Below, in pieces: positions 1 to 11,566 of a DNA stretch of 64,000 bases. A program made the translations under genes and the position numbers. Every line of letters begins with the position of its first letter. Position 1 is the first letter of the stretch. The stretch comes from Anaeramoeba flamelloides (Eukaryota > Metamonada > Anaeramoebidae): NCBI GenBank assembly GCA_027625915.1, contig JANTQA010000012.1:4114501-4178500 (forward strand), read 5' to 3'. The notes beneath the pieces were generated by a model. It was not told the DNA's origin and made no database searches. It saw only the letters and a program-made list of their open reading frames with translations.

Positions 1-1577
1 GGTATATCTTTTTTCCTTCTTTTTAAAATCATTATTATTATTCTTTTATTATATTTTTTTGAAGAAACTCTCCATGAATATTTCTACATAAATATTCTAT
101 TATTTCTTTAAAAATAGAATATGGTCGTAGAAAGAATTGTTAATCCATATAATTAACAATTTTTTCTGAAAGACCTATATTGTTAAATGTGTTTTAATTT
201 TTTCTTATTTTTACTTGTTTTATTTTGTGTTATTTTGAGAGAGAAACAGTGAGAGAGACAAAGAGAAAAGAAAAAAAAATGAGTATTGCTTGATAGTTAA
301 TTCCCATTTTTACAATCTGAGTGGATCATTTTTAATTTGGCTTTTTAAAGTTAGAGAGTATATTTAAATCGTAAAAAAGATCAGGTTTTTTTGATGCAAG
401 AAACCCGTGATGATTTTTCTTTTTCATTTTCCCGTTCCTGAACAAGGTGTTCGAGTTCACGTATCTCAAAATTTCTTTTTCATTTTTCAGAAAAAAAATG
501 ACCAAAAATGATTTTTTGATCCAAATTGGAGAATATTTCCAAGATCATTCTTTCCCTACTCGAATGATTTTAGGTCAAATGCTTTCAAGACTATTTGTTG
601 AATTGCAAACGTAGTCCTTAAAAAATGTAAGTGATTTTCAATCTGTAAGAAATAAAATGAAATATATTTTAAAAATGTCAGATTTTCTTTATGTTCTCAT
701 CAACCTTACTTTGAGAATTTTTAACAAAGTCAATTATGAAATGTAAAATCATAAGTTTCTTATAACGTCTCTTTACTGCTATATTTGAAAAATCATAAAG
801 AAATTTTCTAGTTTACTGTTCTTGAATGACATTTTTTCTTTGATAAAGCATTTTATTTAATTAAAATCAAAAAAAAACAAAAATAAATATGTTTAATTTT
901 GGAAATCTTGTTGAAAATGATATGTTTCGAAATCAGAGTTTCCAAATTCAAAAAAGGAAAACAAAGTGAAAATTTAGTGAAATATAACTGTGTCTAACCG
1001 TTGACACATATTCATTTCTTAATTTACAAGGCAAAGAAAGTTTTCTATTTAAAAATATTTGATTAAAAACTATAAATTCATTCTGAATGAAAACCCAATT
1101 ATCTATCACTCAAAAAATTAATTTTTTTGTTTTATATTCATCAATTATTTGTCTCTCTAAGGAATTCTTGCCTTTTTAGTTGTTTACTCTTGCCCAATGA
1201 GTATTTTATACAATTTTTCAATTTTATGATCTCACTATTTTACTAATAATCCTTCCTGTGTCAAATATGAAATCTTTTTTTTTGATTATTTTGATCACAT
1301 GTTGGCTATACTTTTAAATTTCTGTTCAATTGATGAAGAAAAAAGAAATAATCAATTATGAAAATACTTTTATTACTGATGACAATATGGGAATACTGAA
1401 AATATATACAACTGTTTCTAAATGGACAAAGAAAGGTTGAAAATTTATATTACATTAATGTAATAAGAATTATAACAATTGTAAATATCTTCATTTTCTA
1501 TATTTCCCCCACTTCAAATAATTTTCAAACAGTTTTAAACCACTATCTCATTCAAAAGGTTATTTTGTATTTCTACA
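1..1577. other. AT-rich intergenic region
   Basis: No gene is supported here. The DNA is A/T-run dominated with frequent stops on both strands. The only structured part is a dispersed repeat at about 405-625, listed separately. The last ~70 bases before 1578 are presumably the 5' leader of the downstream gene; no promoter motif could be identified with confidence. Confidence 0.6.
405..625 (+). repeat. Dispersed repeat R1, copy a
   Basis: About 125 bases here (around 433-545) match 45,730-45,845 at roughly 90% by eye in the same orientation, with weaker similarity to about 625. The most conserved and least AT-rich part is an AAGGTGTTCGAGTTCACG core followed by GTATCTC. No terminal inverted repeats or coding frame could be seen. 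It may be a fragment of a longer transposon or SINE. Confidence 0.6.
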
Positions 1578-3200
1578 ATGTTTTTGAAAAGGAGTTGTAA
1601 AAAAGATCAGAAGCGTATCCTTAATGCCTTGGGCTCAATTTTCTTCCTTGCATTAATAACAAGTATTGTGATGATTCAAAAAACAACCCCCCCAAATAAC
1701 GATGCTGACTCAACCTTTCCGGAAAGGGAAAGAACGAAAGAAGCAATTGAGTTAGCCTTAAAAAGATCAAGGTTGTATTCTGAATCAAGAGAAAAACAAT
1801 ATATTAAAGATCAGCGTTCCAATTATGGGTATACTAATGGCAAACTCAAGCAAATTAATGACGAAGAACATTTCCATCTTCAGAATAAAGTTTACTTAGA
1901 TTACACGGGCGCAGCACCATATCCTGTTAGTGTACTAACAAACAGTTATTCTGATTTATTTCAAAATTTTTATGCCAACACACATTCCAGATCTCAACCG
2001 AGCTTGCAAACAAGCGATTTAATCGAAAAATTTCGAAGCAAACTCTTGGAATACTTTAATACAAAGTCTTCTCAGTATTCAGTAATTTTCACTTCTGGGA
2101 CAACACAGGCCTTAAAGTTGGTTGGAGAAGTTTTCCCGTTTTCAAGGAATTCAAAATTTGCTTATTTGAACCAAAACCATAATTCTGTAATTGGTATTCG
2201 TGAATATGTGCTATTAAAAGAGGCTTCCTTTCACTCTCTAAAAGAAGAACATATCCAACAATTTATTAAAGACGAAAAAGAGAATGGAAATGAAATAGAA
2301 GACGTTTTGAATTTGTTTGCTTACCCTGCTGAATCAAATTTCGATGGATCGAAATATGATTTAAATTGGATCAAAGATTTCCAATCAATAAAGAATAAAA
2401 ATTGGTTTGTCTTGTTAGACGCTGCAGCCTTTTTGCCATCGAACAAATTGGACTTAACTAAATACCCGGCCGATTTTGTAACTTTGTCCTTCTATAAAAT
2501 GTTTGGCTATCCTACAGGGCTTGGTGCGTTGATCATCAAGAATGATCTCGTTCACTTATTACAAAAATCTTATTTTGGTGGCGGCACAGTGATACTTGTA
2601 TCTGATTGTACCAATTTTTGTCTAAGGCACCCAAACCCATCAACGTTCCTCGAAGATGGAACTTTACCATTTTTAGACATCATCACAGCCAAATATGGAT
2701 TAGAATTTCTTCAAGATCTTGGTGTCGATCAAATTTCACAGCATATTTATCACCTTGGCAAATATTTGGTGAAAGAATTCTCAAAACTTAGATGGAGTAA
2801 TGGCAACCCACTTGTTGAGATTTATGGCAAATGGGATCTCAACCAAGATAACAATTATATGAAACAAGGCGGAATCGTCACTTTTAATTTATTAGACACA
2901 AAAAATAATTACCTTAATTTTAACCAAGTGCAAGAAACTTTAGAAAGTGAAGGAATAAATGTTAGAACTGGTTGCCATTGCAACCCCGGAGCATGTACAC
3001 AGTATTTTGATATTAATGAAGATGATCTTAAACAAGCTGCTGAAGAAAAAGAGTCATGCGGAGATGATATAATTTTTATAAACAATAAACCTTTAGGTGC
3101 AATAAGAGCTTCTCTGGGATACGGCACAACGTTTGAACACATTGATTATTTAATACAGGTCATTAAAATGAAATATATTGAAAAGGAAGGAAACTTTTAA
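1578..3200 (+). CDS. Membrane-anchored molybdenum cofactor sulfurase-like protein (class V aminotransferase fold)
   Basis: A single-exon 540-residue protein. The body is the PLP-dependent NifS-like domain of Moco sulfurases (MOCOS/ABA3), which move sulfur from L-cysteine to the Mo centre of xanthine dehydrogenase and aldehyde oxidase. Visible signatures are LDYTGAAPYP near residue 107, FTSGTTQALKLVGE near 170, a likely PLP-contacting Asp281, the Schiff-base lysine Lys307 in SFYKMFGYPTGLG, and the sulfurase loop TGCHCNPGAC with probable catalytic Cys468. The late CGDD...PLGAIRASLGYGTT segment is also MOCOS-like. Two oddities: a hydrophobic segment at about residues 17-34 after a basic N-terminus suggests a signal anchor, and the protein stops after the aminotransferase domain, so the C-terminal MOSC domain of animal and plant MOCOS is missing. 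A dedicated cysteine desulfurase-like enzyme is the alternative. The ATG at 1578 is the first in the frame. Confidence 0.85.
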   Translation: MFLKRSCKKDQKRILNALGSIFFLALITSIVMIQKTTPPNNDADSTFPERERTKEAIELALKRSRLYSESREKQYIKDQRSNYGYTNGKLKQINDEEHFHLQNKVYLDYTGAAPYPVSVLTNSYSDLFQNFYANTHSRSQPSLQTSDLIEKFRSKLLEYFNTKSSQYSVIFTSGTTQALKLVGEVFPFSRNSKFAYLNQNHNSVIGIREYVLLKEASFHSLKEEHIQQFIKDEKENGNEIEDVLNLFAYPAESNFDGSKYDLNWIKDFQSIKNKNWFVLLDAAAFLPSNKLDLTKYPADFVTLSFYKMFGYPTGLGALIIKNDLVHLLQKSYFGGGTVILVSDCTNFCLRHPNPSTFLEDGTLPFLDIITAKYGLEFLQDLGVDQISQHIYHLGKYLVKEFSKLRWSNGNPLVEIYGKWDLNQDNNYMKQGGIVTFNLLDTKNNYLNFNQVQETLESEGINVRTGCHCNPGACTQYFDINEDDLKQAAEEKESCGDDIIFINNKPLGAIRASLGYGTTFEHIDYLIQVIKMKYIEKEGNF

Positions 3201-6200
3201 GATTTTGTTTTTTGTTTTGCATAATATTAAAAAGTAACAATGAAATATTGCTTCCAAGAAAAATTAGTATTTTTTTTTTTTATATATTTTGGTAAAAAGT
3301 GATGTTTATTTTTTAATTACTTTCTACATTTAAAAATGACACTTAATTTTAATCTTTTATCTTTTTTTTTTCTTTTTTTTTAAATTTATATTTGTTGTTA
3401 ATTCGGCGAGGAGATTCAAAAAAATTACATAGTTTAATATAAACCATAAATAGAACAGTTTTTTCTGGAACTGCCCAGCTGATGAAAATAATCGTAAAAT
3501 CTAGATATCTGAATTAAAAAAAATCAAATCATCTCATATATTAAAAAATAATTATTTTTTTAATATTATTAACAGAAAAGATCCATTATATTTATTATCA
3601 CAAGTGGATAATAAAAGTATATGGAAATCTTTAAAAAAAATTCTAAATCAAAATTTAGGAATTAGGGCAAAGAAGAGGAATTAAAATATCACCCCTTAAA
3701 TAATACAAAAATAAAAAAATAGAACAGTTTTTGATCATAGCTAGAATGTAAACAAAATATAAATCAGAAATTAGCCTTTCTTTCTTTTTTTAAAAGATAA
3801 ATTCAATATTTTTAATCTGAGAAAAATACAATAAAAGAGAAAGAAAAACAAGAAATGTCCAGAGAGTGAAAAAAATAATAATAAAAAAGTTAATATTTTT
3901 ATTTTTACAGTACAAAAATTTTACAAAAATGGAAATCACTTTTTGAAACTTGAAAAAACTTTTATTTTTTTTGAAATTGTTCCAAATTTTGAAAGAAATT
4001 AGAAGATGAACATTTAATAACAATCAATTTAAAAAGTTTTTCACAATTCAATCTTTTACAAACTTGTAATTTGAACAACTTTCAGCTTTTCGATTTTCAT
4101 AAAAAGAGTTTCAGGTTTTTGAAATCGAACAAATATTATTCCATTAGATAATTATTCAAAAATTTCAATTAAATTTCAAAATGTTATCTTTTGTTAATTA
4201 TTTTATTTTTATTTCAATGTTTTTTTGACTTATAAAAGTTTGTATCAAGTATTTGAAATTTGAAAAAATATGATAGGATTAAAGGGGCTGAAACTCTTGC
4301 AGACTGCCAGGCTGAAAGTTTAAAAATATCTTGAAAGTATTTATATGGATTGTGCCATTCTCGTTGTATAAATTTTTTTTTTTTGCACTATGAGTGTTGA
4401 AAGGTTTATTGAGTGTTTCATTTTCTACGAAAACCACTACACTAGAGCAAAAAAACTTGAAAAATTTCTTAACGATTAAAATTATTTTAATATTATTTAT
4501 ATTTCTCTGAATTTATAACTAATTAAGAAATTATTTCTGGTTTTACTATTTCTCTGTATTAAGTTGGAAATTTTCAGATCGCTATAGTTACACTATTTCA
4601 AATTTTTACATACAATCTTAGTTTCCAAAAGTTAATCCAAGTCTAAGACAATTAAAAATTAAAAAAAGTTAAATTTTATACAACTATTTCTGTTCTTAAA
4701 CACTTCAAACTCAAATTAGTACCTTAACACAAACCAAGTCCTTTCAAATAGTGATAGTTAAAAACTTTTTTTATAGGTTTTCCTTTCAAAAACAATTTAT
4801 ACAATAAACAAAAATTTCTTTTTCTCAATAAAACATGTTTCAAGATATTATGTTGATTAAATTTGAAGAATTTATTTAGATGATCAGAAAATGGAAAATT
4901 CATTTAATTATTGCTTTGGAAAAAAATATTGTTCGTATCCTCAAAAGAATATATTTGAGATAAACGATTATTTCAACAATTAAATTAATGGACATTCTCC
5001 TAAAAAGAAGATCATTTTTTCCTTTCTCACATTCAACGTATTGTGGTCTTTTTCTAAAAAAAAAACACAAAATGTGCTAAATATTTGATTTAGGTGCTCT
5101 TAAAAACTTGGTAAATCATCACGTAGATATCATACAAACAAAGAATACAAGCTTATACAAAAAATTTTCCCTTGTTTGTCCAAATTAAACTAACAACAAC
5201 ATTCTTTTCCCTGGGTCTGATGAGCATAAGGTTTGCTGTTAAAGGAAGTTGATGGGTATGGTTATTGTAAAAAATTATAAATAAAGACAAATAAATCTTT
5301 TCAGCAATGTGTTCTTTGCAACAGGAGCTTTCGTATTGAGGATCAGTACTTTTGACTCATTACCAAGTGTAAGGTTGATTAATTGAAATTATCATACATA
5401 AAGAACAACAATATGATTGAACACCCATTATTAGTTTGTGAAGGGCGTGGTTCTATGTAATTCCCTGGTTTTTTATGGGACTGGTTCAACATTCTGTACA
5501 GTGATCAAAATAATGTGGGCACATGACTATACTGGGTGTTTCAAAATATAGTTCGTTCTTTTTTTTCTTCTTGTTCCAAGGCTACATCCAATTTACCACC
5601 CAATATTCTACCGAAGTTCAAATCAATTTTGGAAGTAGACGTCATGAATATACAAAATAAAATATAAATTAGGAATGCAATTAGTTAAAAATTTTAACCT
5701 AATTTTTTTGAGGTTTTTTTGATATCAAAATTTTATTAAAAAATTTACTCTCTTTTTTGAGATATATTTTACAATTTGATCTTTTATTTTTAGAATTTCT
5801 TTTTAAATAATATAACTTTAATAAACCAAAACCATATTTAAGTAGTCTTTATTGTTACTTTCTTTGTCCGGTTGATTTATAGGCCCTCTATAACAAAAAA
5901 AGACGCTTTTTATTTTGTAACATGTATTAAATTTTTTTACACGCTTTATTTTAACAACAGTAATAATAACAAAATTTTAAGATAGAAAATTTATTAAGAA
6001 AGATTTTTGTTTGTGGTACAGTAAGTTATGAATACATGACTGGTATTACTCTTGTGGTGCAAATCTCTTTAGAGTCGTAACGGTTAAATTAAGTTATATT
6101 TGATTTAAATGGTTGAAGAAATTTCTTAAAAAGATATCAACTAAAAACCATATTAATCAACCAATTAGGTTTTCATGAAGGAAAAAAGTTAAAAAAAAAT

Positions 6201-6747
6201 CCGACTCAAACACAAGATTTATTATTATGGATGGTTTAAAATTTGATCAAGAATGAAGAGGATTTTATTGACTAATTTTCTATCTATTCCTCTCACCAAA
6301 ATAATATAGTTCGTTTTTTTACTTTTTTTAAATTTTTTTTTATGATTTATTTTTTCTCATTGATAAATTTTGCTTGAAATTGAAAAAAGATATATTTCCC
6401 CAGAAACACTACCAGGTTTTTTAATTTCAAGAGTAACTCAATAATTATTCAAATTAAAAACATAAAGATCGATTATTTCTGTTTCTTTTTTATTTTTATA
6501 TTATTAGCTATATTTAACATATTTTTCCAATATTTATGGAAATAGTTTGAAAGAATAATCTATTGGTTAATTATTTAATTAACTAAAAAATAATTCAATT
6601 TTTTTTATCCATTAGTATTGGTTCCAAGACTAATTGAAGAAAAATATTTTTCAACTTTGGGGTCTTTAATATTGTCAACCCAACCGTTAAATTTGTCCCG
6701 AAATGTAGATTGTTTTCGAAAAGTAACCGGTTTTTTACAAATATAAG
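3201..6747. other. AT-rich intergenic region
   Basis: No supported gene. Most is long A or T runs with frequent stops in all frames. One less AT-rich island at about 5165-5665 looks coding or RNA-like and is listed separately. The short open frames elsewhere here have a noise-like Phe/Lys/Asn/Ile composition. Confidence 0.55.
5165..5665. other. Complex, less AT-rich island of unknown nature (possible exons or gene relic)
   Basis: This ~500-base island stands out in base composition. On the + strand a candidate exon at about 5306-5368 has an acceptor (AATCTTTTCAG) and a donor (AGT|GTAAGG) around the frame NVFFATGAFVLRISTFDSLPS. A further + frame near 5470-5550 reads FYGTGSTFCTVIKIMWAHDY before a stop. 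On the - strand a frame at about 5165-5365 reads STDPQYESSCCKEHIAEKIY and onward. The readings conflict, so at most one can be right. The YGTGSTF motif faintly recalls TLDc domains, but the rest of that domain was not found. It could be a small multi-exon gene, a decayed gene or transposon, or a structured RNA. Confidence 0.25.
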
Positions 6748-8003
6748 AGAGGTTTTGATGATAATATATATTATCATGATATTATCAATAAAATCGAAAT
6801 ATTATTAAAAAAAAATGTGATTGGTCGAAAAAAATCTTGATATTCCGCATTATCACGATAAAATAATTATTACGATAAAATGAAAAATTATTTTTTTTGA
6901 AATCAACTTTTAAAAAAATATCTTGACTTGGACAAAGCCTAGATACTTTTACAACACTTTTCCCCTTTAAAAATTTTAGAAAGTGTTTGTAAGGGATGTG
7001 AATTGTCTTTAAGTGATTGAAAGTTTTGAAAGACAGAAAGCTTCTATAAACAGAATGAGGTTGTTTGCCATCTAAAAATAAAATTTTTTTAACCCTTTTT
7101 TTTTAACAAAATATAAAATCTCAAACAAATTTTATAATCATACTAATAATAATCGATTTCAACAATATACTTGAATACAAAATAGATGTGTTTTTTTAAA
7201 TGAGAGTTTTTACCTTCACAATTTTTAATAACCAAAAAGAATAACGATTAATTTTCCTTCTTTTTGGTGATTGATATACCAAAAACCTCTAAGCTCTAGT
7301 TGTGTTTTCTGTCCAATATAAAGTTACTCAAAGAAGAACAAGAAAAAGAAGAAGACAAATCTATAAAAAATCTATATAATTGGTGAAAATGTGGCAAGGG
7401 TGTTGTGAAAGCTTTTAAAGAGTTATCCAACTCCTTTTAGCTTTCGAAGAATAAAGAAAATATTGTAACCCAAGAAAATATCTTTAAAGAATAGACAAAG
7501 GGTTGGTTGTTAAAAAAGCTGATTATTCGGCGCAATTCACAACGCCACGATTGACTGAGAAAATATTTATTTATATTTAGTTCTTATTGTTGTTGATCTA
7601 AAAGGATCGATCGGTTTGTCAACCAAATAAAATGAAAACACGACAAAACTCTTTGATCTGATCCTTGATTGAATCACGTATCTTTTTTGTTGGTTTTTTC
7701 AAAGAATAACTTTTTTTCACCTAATCTATTTTTTGATCAAAAAAAATTTTTTTGTTTAAATATTTCTTAATTAACCCAAAAACCCATCAACTATTATATC
7801 ACGATTACTTTTTAATCCTGATGTTTTGAAATTTATCAAGATTTTTTCAATAATTATCGAGATTTTATCGAATATTGAGATTTGTCAAAATTATCGTGAT
7901 AAATATCGATTATCGCGATTTACAAAAATATTGTGAATTGATAGAAATTATCGCTATTTTTGTAACTTTATTGTGTATTAAGCATGATATCATCAAAACC
8001 TTG
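6748..8003 (+). mobile_element. Non-autonomous DNA transposon-like element, family A, copy 1
   Basis: This ~1.25 kb stretch is closely related, along its whole length, to the reverse complement of 32,903-34,172. The ends form an inverted repeat, AGGTTTTGATGATA at 6750 and TATCATCAAAACCT ending at 8001. Both subterminal regions are crowded with short motifs like TATCGTGATAA and ATCGCGAT, resembling the transposase-binding arrays of some cut-and-paste families. No transposase-like frame is visible, so it is probably a non-autonomous derivative. Flanks of this copy are too diverged to show a target duplication; copy 2 suggests TA. Confidence 0.7.
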
Positions 8004-8830
8004 AAAGGAGCATTTTTAATTGGTAAGATCAACTTTTGGGTACAATGCTATTAATTGGATTTTTTGGGGGTATTTGAACCATTAAACACAAATCCGATTT
8101 ACACTCAATATCAAAATTCTTTAATTTTAGACTTCCTTGTAGTAGATACCAATTCCTTCATGAAAAAAATTTAGGCTATGGTAGTTTATAAATATTTCCT
8201 GTTTGTATTAATTGTGAAATGTCTGAATTTTTGCTTAAATTTCCTTTTGGGAATTTAAATATAAGAGCATCTAGAGTATAATTGACACTTTTTCAATAAT
8301 AAAAAAAAAAAGCGTTTTTTTTTATTTTTATTTTGGTAGAATTATTTTCATGAAAATGAAAAAATAAAGTTTTAAATCAATCTTTATATTATTGTACTAT
8401 TTGAGTTTTTCATTTTTATAGATATTTTCAAAACTTTTTTATTTTTATTTTTTTAACAAGACTATCACAAGAAAAAAAATACTTTACAAAATATAATTGT
8501 TATATTTTAATTAAAAAGTCGAAATACTTTTATTAATCATAGACTATATTCCAAAAAGGTAACAAATTAAAAATTAGTAAAAATAATTTTTTTGTTTCAT
8601 ATTTTTTAATATTTTTTAATAAAATATAAATATTTTTGAAAAAATACAGTGTATTTCAAAGATAGAAATAAAAATCTGTTTTATTAAAAAAGAAAATAAT
8701 AATAATAATAATAATATATATATATATATATATATAAAGATAATAAAACAGTTTTATTAAAATAATTCATCAATAATTTCGCCAAATATTAATACTATTT
8801 TTTTTTTTTTTTGTTATTCATTGTATCCGA
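8004..8830. other. AT-rich intergenic region with simple repeats
   Basis: No gene is seen. A short stretch near 8265-8310 (GAGTATAATT...TTCAATAATAA) resembles the junction sequence of the tandem duplication at 12,967-14,117 and may be a dispersed fragment. An AAT tract followed by an AT tract lies at about 8697-8737, just beyond the 3' end of the kinase gene. Confidence 0.5.
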
Positions 8831-11566
8831 TTATTTTTTTCTCGATTTTTTGATTTTTTGTGAATGCATTTTATTAATTTCATCACCTATTTTTTCTAAT
8901 TGTTTATATAAATGTTCGAACTCTGGTCTATTTTTAGGTTCTTCATCCCAACATTGTTTCATCAAAATTTCCAAACTTTTGGGGCAACTTTGTGGGATGG
9001 TGGGTCTTGTTTGATTATTGACGATAGTTAAAGCGGTTTGCATTGGTGTTAAATTTTGGAAGGGCAATTCTCTTGTAATGATTTCCCAGAGTATTATTGA
9101 AAAGGAATAAACATCGGATTTCTTAGTAATATTTTCATTTTTGAGTGTTTCTGGTGATAAAAACACAGGTGATCCCATTCCGCGGTTCGTAATGCTCGAT
9201 GTTTTTTTTTTGACCAAGTCCAAACCAAAATCGGAAATCTTTAGGGAAAGATCGTTTGCTACTAAAATGTTTTCAGTTTTTAAATCACCGTGCAAGACAT
9301 TTTTGTGGTGTAAAAAATACATCCCCTTTGCAATTTGGATTGCCCAATTGATTGCCAAGTTTGCGTCGATAACAAACTTCGGATCTCTTAAAACATTCCT
9401 TAACGTCTTTTTGGGTAAATATTCGTGGATAAGCGAAATATTTGGACTTTCAAAGCAGCCACCCAGAAATTGCACAATATTGGGGTGCCGCATTTCGCTC
9501 ATGATCGAAACTTCCTTTTTAAATGTCTCCATGAATTGCTTGTCGAAATTCTGTACAAACAATGTCTTCTGCGCTACATCGATGCCTAACCATTTGGTCC
9601 GATACACAACGCCAATTGACCCGACACCGAGTATATTAACCCTACGCAATTTGTCAGACTTAATTTTCCAAGATATTTTATTACTTCGAAATTGGAAATT
9701 GTATCCACCACGAAGATCCAAACTATATTTATTCCGAGATTTGGTTTTTCTTGATTTTTTTTTATTCTTATTGTTTTCTAAATTTGAAATATTCGTTGAA
9801 GTTGTCCCGCTTGACATTCCAGTTGCAGTTGTTGTTGTTGTCATATTTGCTGAAACCTTTTCTGTTTTTTTCTTTCTATTTTCTTGTGATTTTGTTTTTC
9901 TTTCTTTTTTCTCTCTCTTTTCTTTTTCCCTTTCCTTTCCTTTCTCTTTCTCTTTCTCTTTCTCTTTATGGTTATGCGAATGCTTTTTTTTTTTATAATT
10001 TTTATTAACTTTTTTTGAAATTGTCGATATATTATTTTTTTTACTATTTTCGATATTTGATGATTGCGTGTCATTTTTATCTTTATTAGTAATTATTTTG
10101 TCCCTTATCTCCATTTTTTCATTTTTTTTATTGACTTTTGTTGAGGTCGATCTTTTTCTTTGCCCCTTTGGCTTTTTGAATTTATTAGACTCCAAACTTA
10201 GCCTATCAGAATTGCTTCTTTTTTTATGTTTCTTCTTTACCTTATTTTTCCCACCTTTCGCATTATTATCATTGCCGCCACCATAATTAATATTATTTTG
10301 ATCATGATTATCATGATGATGATGATCATCATCATCATCATTATCATTGCTACCACCATCACCATTTTCATTTTCAGATTCAGATTTCGAAGATGATTTA
10401 AAATCAGGATTGGGTTCATTAACTTTGTTTTTTTTTTTGTTTAAAAGATTATTATTTTTCTTTTCTTGTTCTTCATCAGAAGAAGAAGATAAAGACGAGG
10501 GCGTTGATGTAATCGAAGAAGTCGAAGATGACGACGATGAACATGATTTTGGTGATTCTTCCAAGGACGCAGAGGACGACGAAAATGGCGATTTATGTAA
10601 ATTTTTTGGTAATTTTTGTTCCAGTGATGTTTTGAATTCAAGATCTGAATCACTTGAAGAAAAGCCCTCCATTTGCTCATCAAGATTTTTTTTTTTATCT
10701 TTTTGGGTATTATTTGTTTCCACTGGAATATTCGTTTTATTTTTTAATGAAGGTATTTTTCTATTGCCTTTATTACTTTTTTTTTTGAGATTAGATTTTT
10801 TTGGCTTTTTAATTTTTTTATTTTTCCTTTCTAATTCTTTTTGTTTTTCAATCAACCCTCTTTGCAATTCAATGGAACTGGCAATTTGCAGTGAAGCGCC
10901 AGTACCGCCCGCAATAACCACCCGATCTTCTTTTCTTTTAATTCGAAAATACTTTGATGCTCTCCATCCCTTTCTGTTTTGCAATTTTGCTGGTTCGAAC
11001 ATTACATCAAGTACATAATCGTTCCCACTGAGCCTAACAACATTCCAAACATGCCCGCCAATTTGCTCGGCTTCTTTATTTCTTGCATAGACGCCCCTTA
11101 CCAATTTACAGGGTATTTTTAAATTTGAATCCTTTTCAATGATGTTTAAACAATCAGCTAGATATTTAAACATTATCGCTCGGTGTCTACATAATCCAAA
11201 ATTTATATGCCCAATTGGTATTACATTTGATTCAAGTGCCACTTTTAATTCCCTAATATTATTTACAGACAATTCTACAATTTTTGGATTATGAGACCCT
11301 CCAAACAAATCAGAGACAATTAATGATAATAATAAAATCCTATCACGAACTTCACTAATCGAAGATAATAAATATACTGTATTATTTCGAAAGGTTTCTA
11401 ATGCCTTGTCAAGCTTAGCATTGATAACTAACACTTCCCGATCACCAACAGATACATTTTGCTCTTCAAATTTTTCTAAACTAAAAAATGAATTTCCTCT
11501 CCCCCCATCATAAAATCCATCAGTGATTATATCATTAAAATTTAATATGTTTTCTTCATAATACAA
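8831..11566 (-). CDS. EDR1-domain TKL protein kinase (CTR1/EDR1-like)
   Basis: An intronless 911-residue protein with two domains. Residues ~50-235 form an EDR1/CTR1 N-terminal domain: PIGHINFGLCRHRAIMFKYL, LVRGVYARN and GGHVWNVV...YVLDVMFEP match the family. Its transglutaminase-like Cys126, His172 and Asp187 are all present, so this fold may be more than a scaffold. Residues ~240-630 are a Lys/Ser/Asn/Asp-rich low-complexity linker. Residues ~640-895 are a TKL kinase domain: G-loop GVGSIGVVY, ATP lysine Lys667 in VAQK, catalytic Asp761 in HGDLKTEN, DFG with Asp779, then SPE. The catalytic loop has HGD rather than HRD, so it is a non-RD kinase, but all core catalytic residues are present. 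Plant relatives act in ethylene and defence signalling; the role here is unknown. An in-frame TAG shortly upstream supports the start at 11566. Confidence 0.9.
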   Translation of the reverse strand: MYYEENILNFNDIITDGFYDGGRGNSFFSLEKFEEQNVSVGDREVLVINAKLDKALETFRNNTVYLLSSISEVRDRILLLSLIVSDLFGGSHNPKIVELSVNNIRELKVALESNVIPIGHINFGLCRHRAIMFKYLADCLNIIEKDSNLKIPCKLVRGVYARNKEAEQIGGHVWNVVRLSGNDYVLDVMFEPAKLQNRKGWRASKYFRIKRKEDRVVIAGGTGASLQIASSIELQRGLIEKQKELERKNKKIKKPKKSNLKKKSNKGNRKIPSLKNKTNIPVETNNTQKDKKKNLDEQMEGFSSSDSDLEFKTSLEQKLPKNLHKSPFSSSSASLEESPKSCSSSSSSTSSITSTPSSLSSSSDEEQEKKNNNLLNKKKNKVNEPNPDFKSSSKSESENENGDGGSNDNDDDDDHHHHDNHDQNNINYGGGNDNNAKGGKNKVKKKHKKRSNSDRLSLESNKFKKPKGQRKRSTSTKVNKKNEKMEIRDKIITNKDKNDTQSSNIENSKKNNISTISKKVNKNYKKKKHSHNHKEKEKEKEKGKEREKEKREKKERKTKSQENRKKKTEKVSANMTTTTTATGMSSGTTSTNISNLENNKNKKKSRKTKSRNKYSLDLRGGYNFQFRSNKISWKIKSDKLRRVNILGVGSIGVVYRTKWLGIDVAQKTLFVQNFDKQFMETFKKEVSIMSEMRHPNIVQFLGGCFESPNISLIHEYLPKKTLRNVLRDPKFVIDANLAINWAIQIAKGMYFLHHKNVLHGDLKTENILVANDLSLKISDFGLDLVKKKTSSITNRGMGSPVFLSPETLKNENITKKSDVYSFSIILWEIITRELPFQNLTPMQTALTIVNNQTRPTIPQSCPKSLEILMKQCWDEEPKNRPEFEHLYKQLEKIGDEINKMHSQKIKKSRKK

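Noticed and set aside
5470-5550. TLDc-domain exon (YGTGSTF)
   Set aside because: One motif only; the flanking TLDc strands and glycine-rich motif are not found and the frame stops immediately.
9141-9998. 285-codon open frame on the + strand
   Set aside because: It lies antisense to the kinase and EDR1-kinase linker frame, whose domains and motifs are conserved; its composition is Phe/Leu-rich, as expected for a shadow frame.
10347-11018. 223-codon + strand frame across the kinase N-terminal half
   Set aside because: Antisense shadow of the conserved EDR1 domain and its low-complexity linker.
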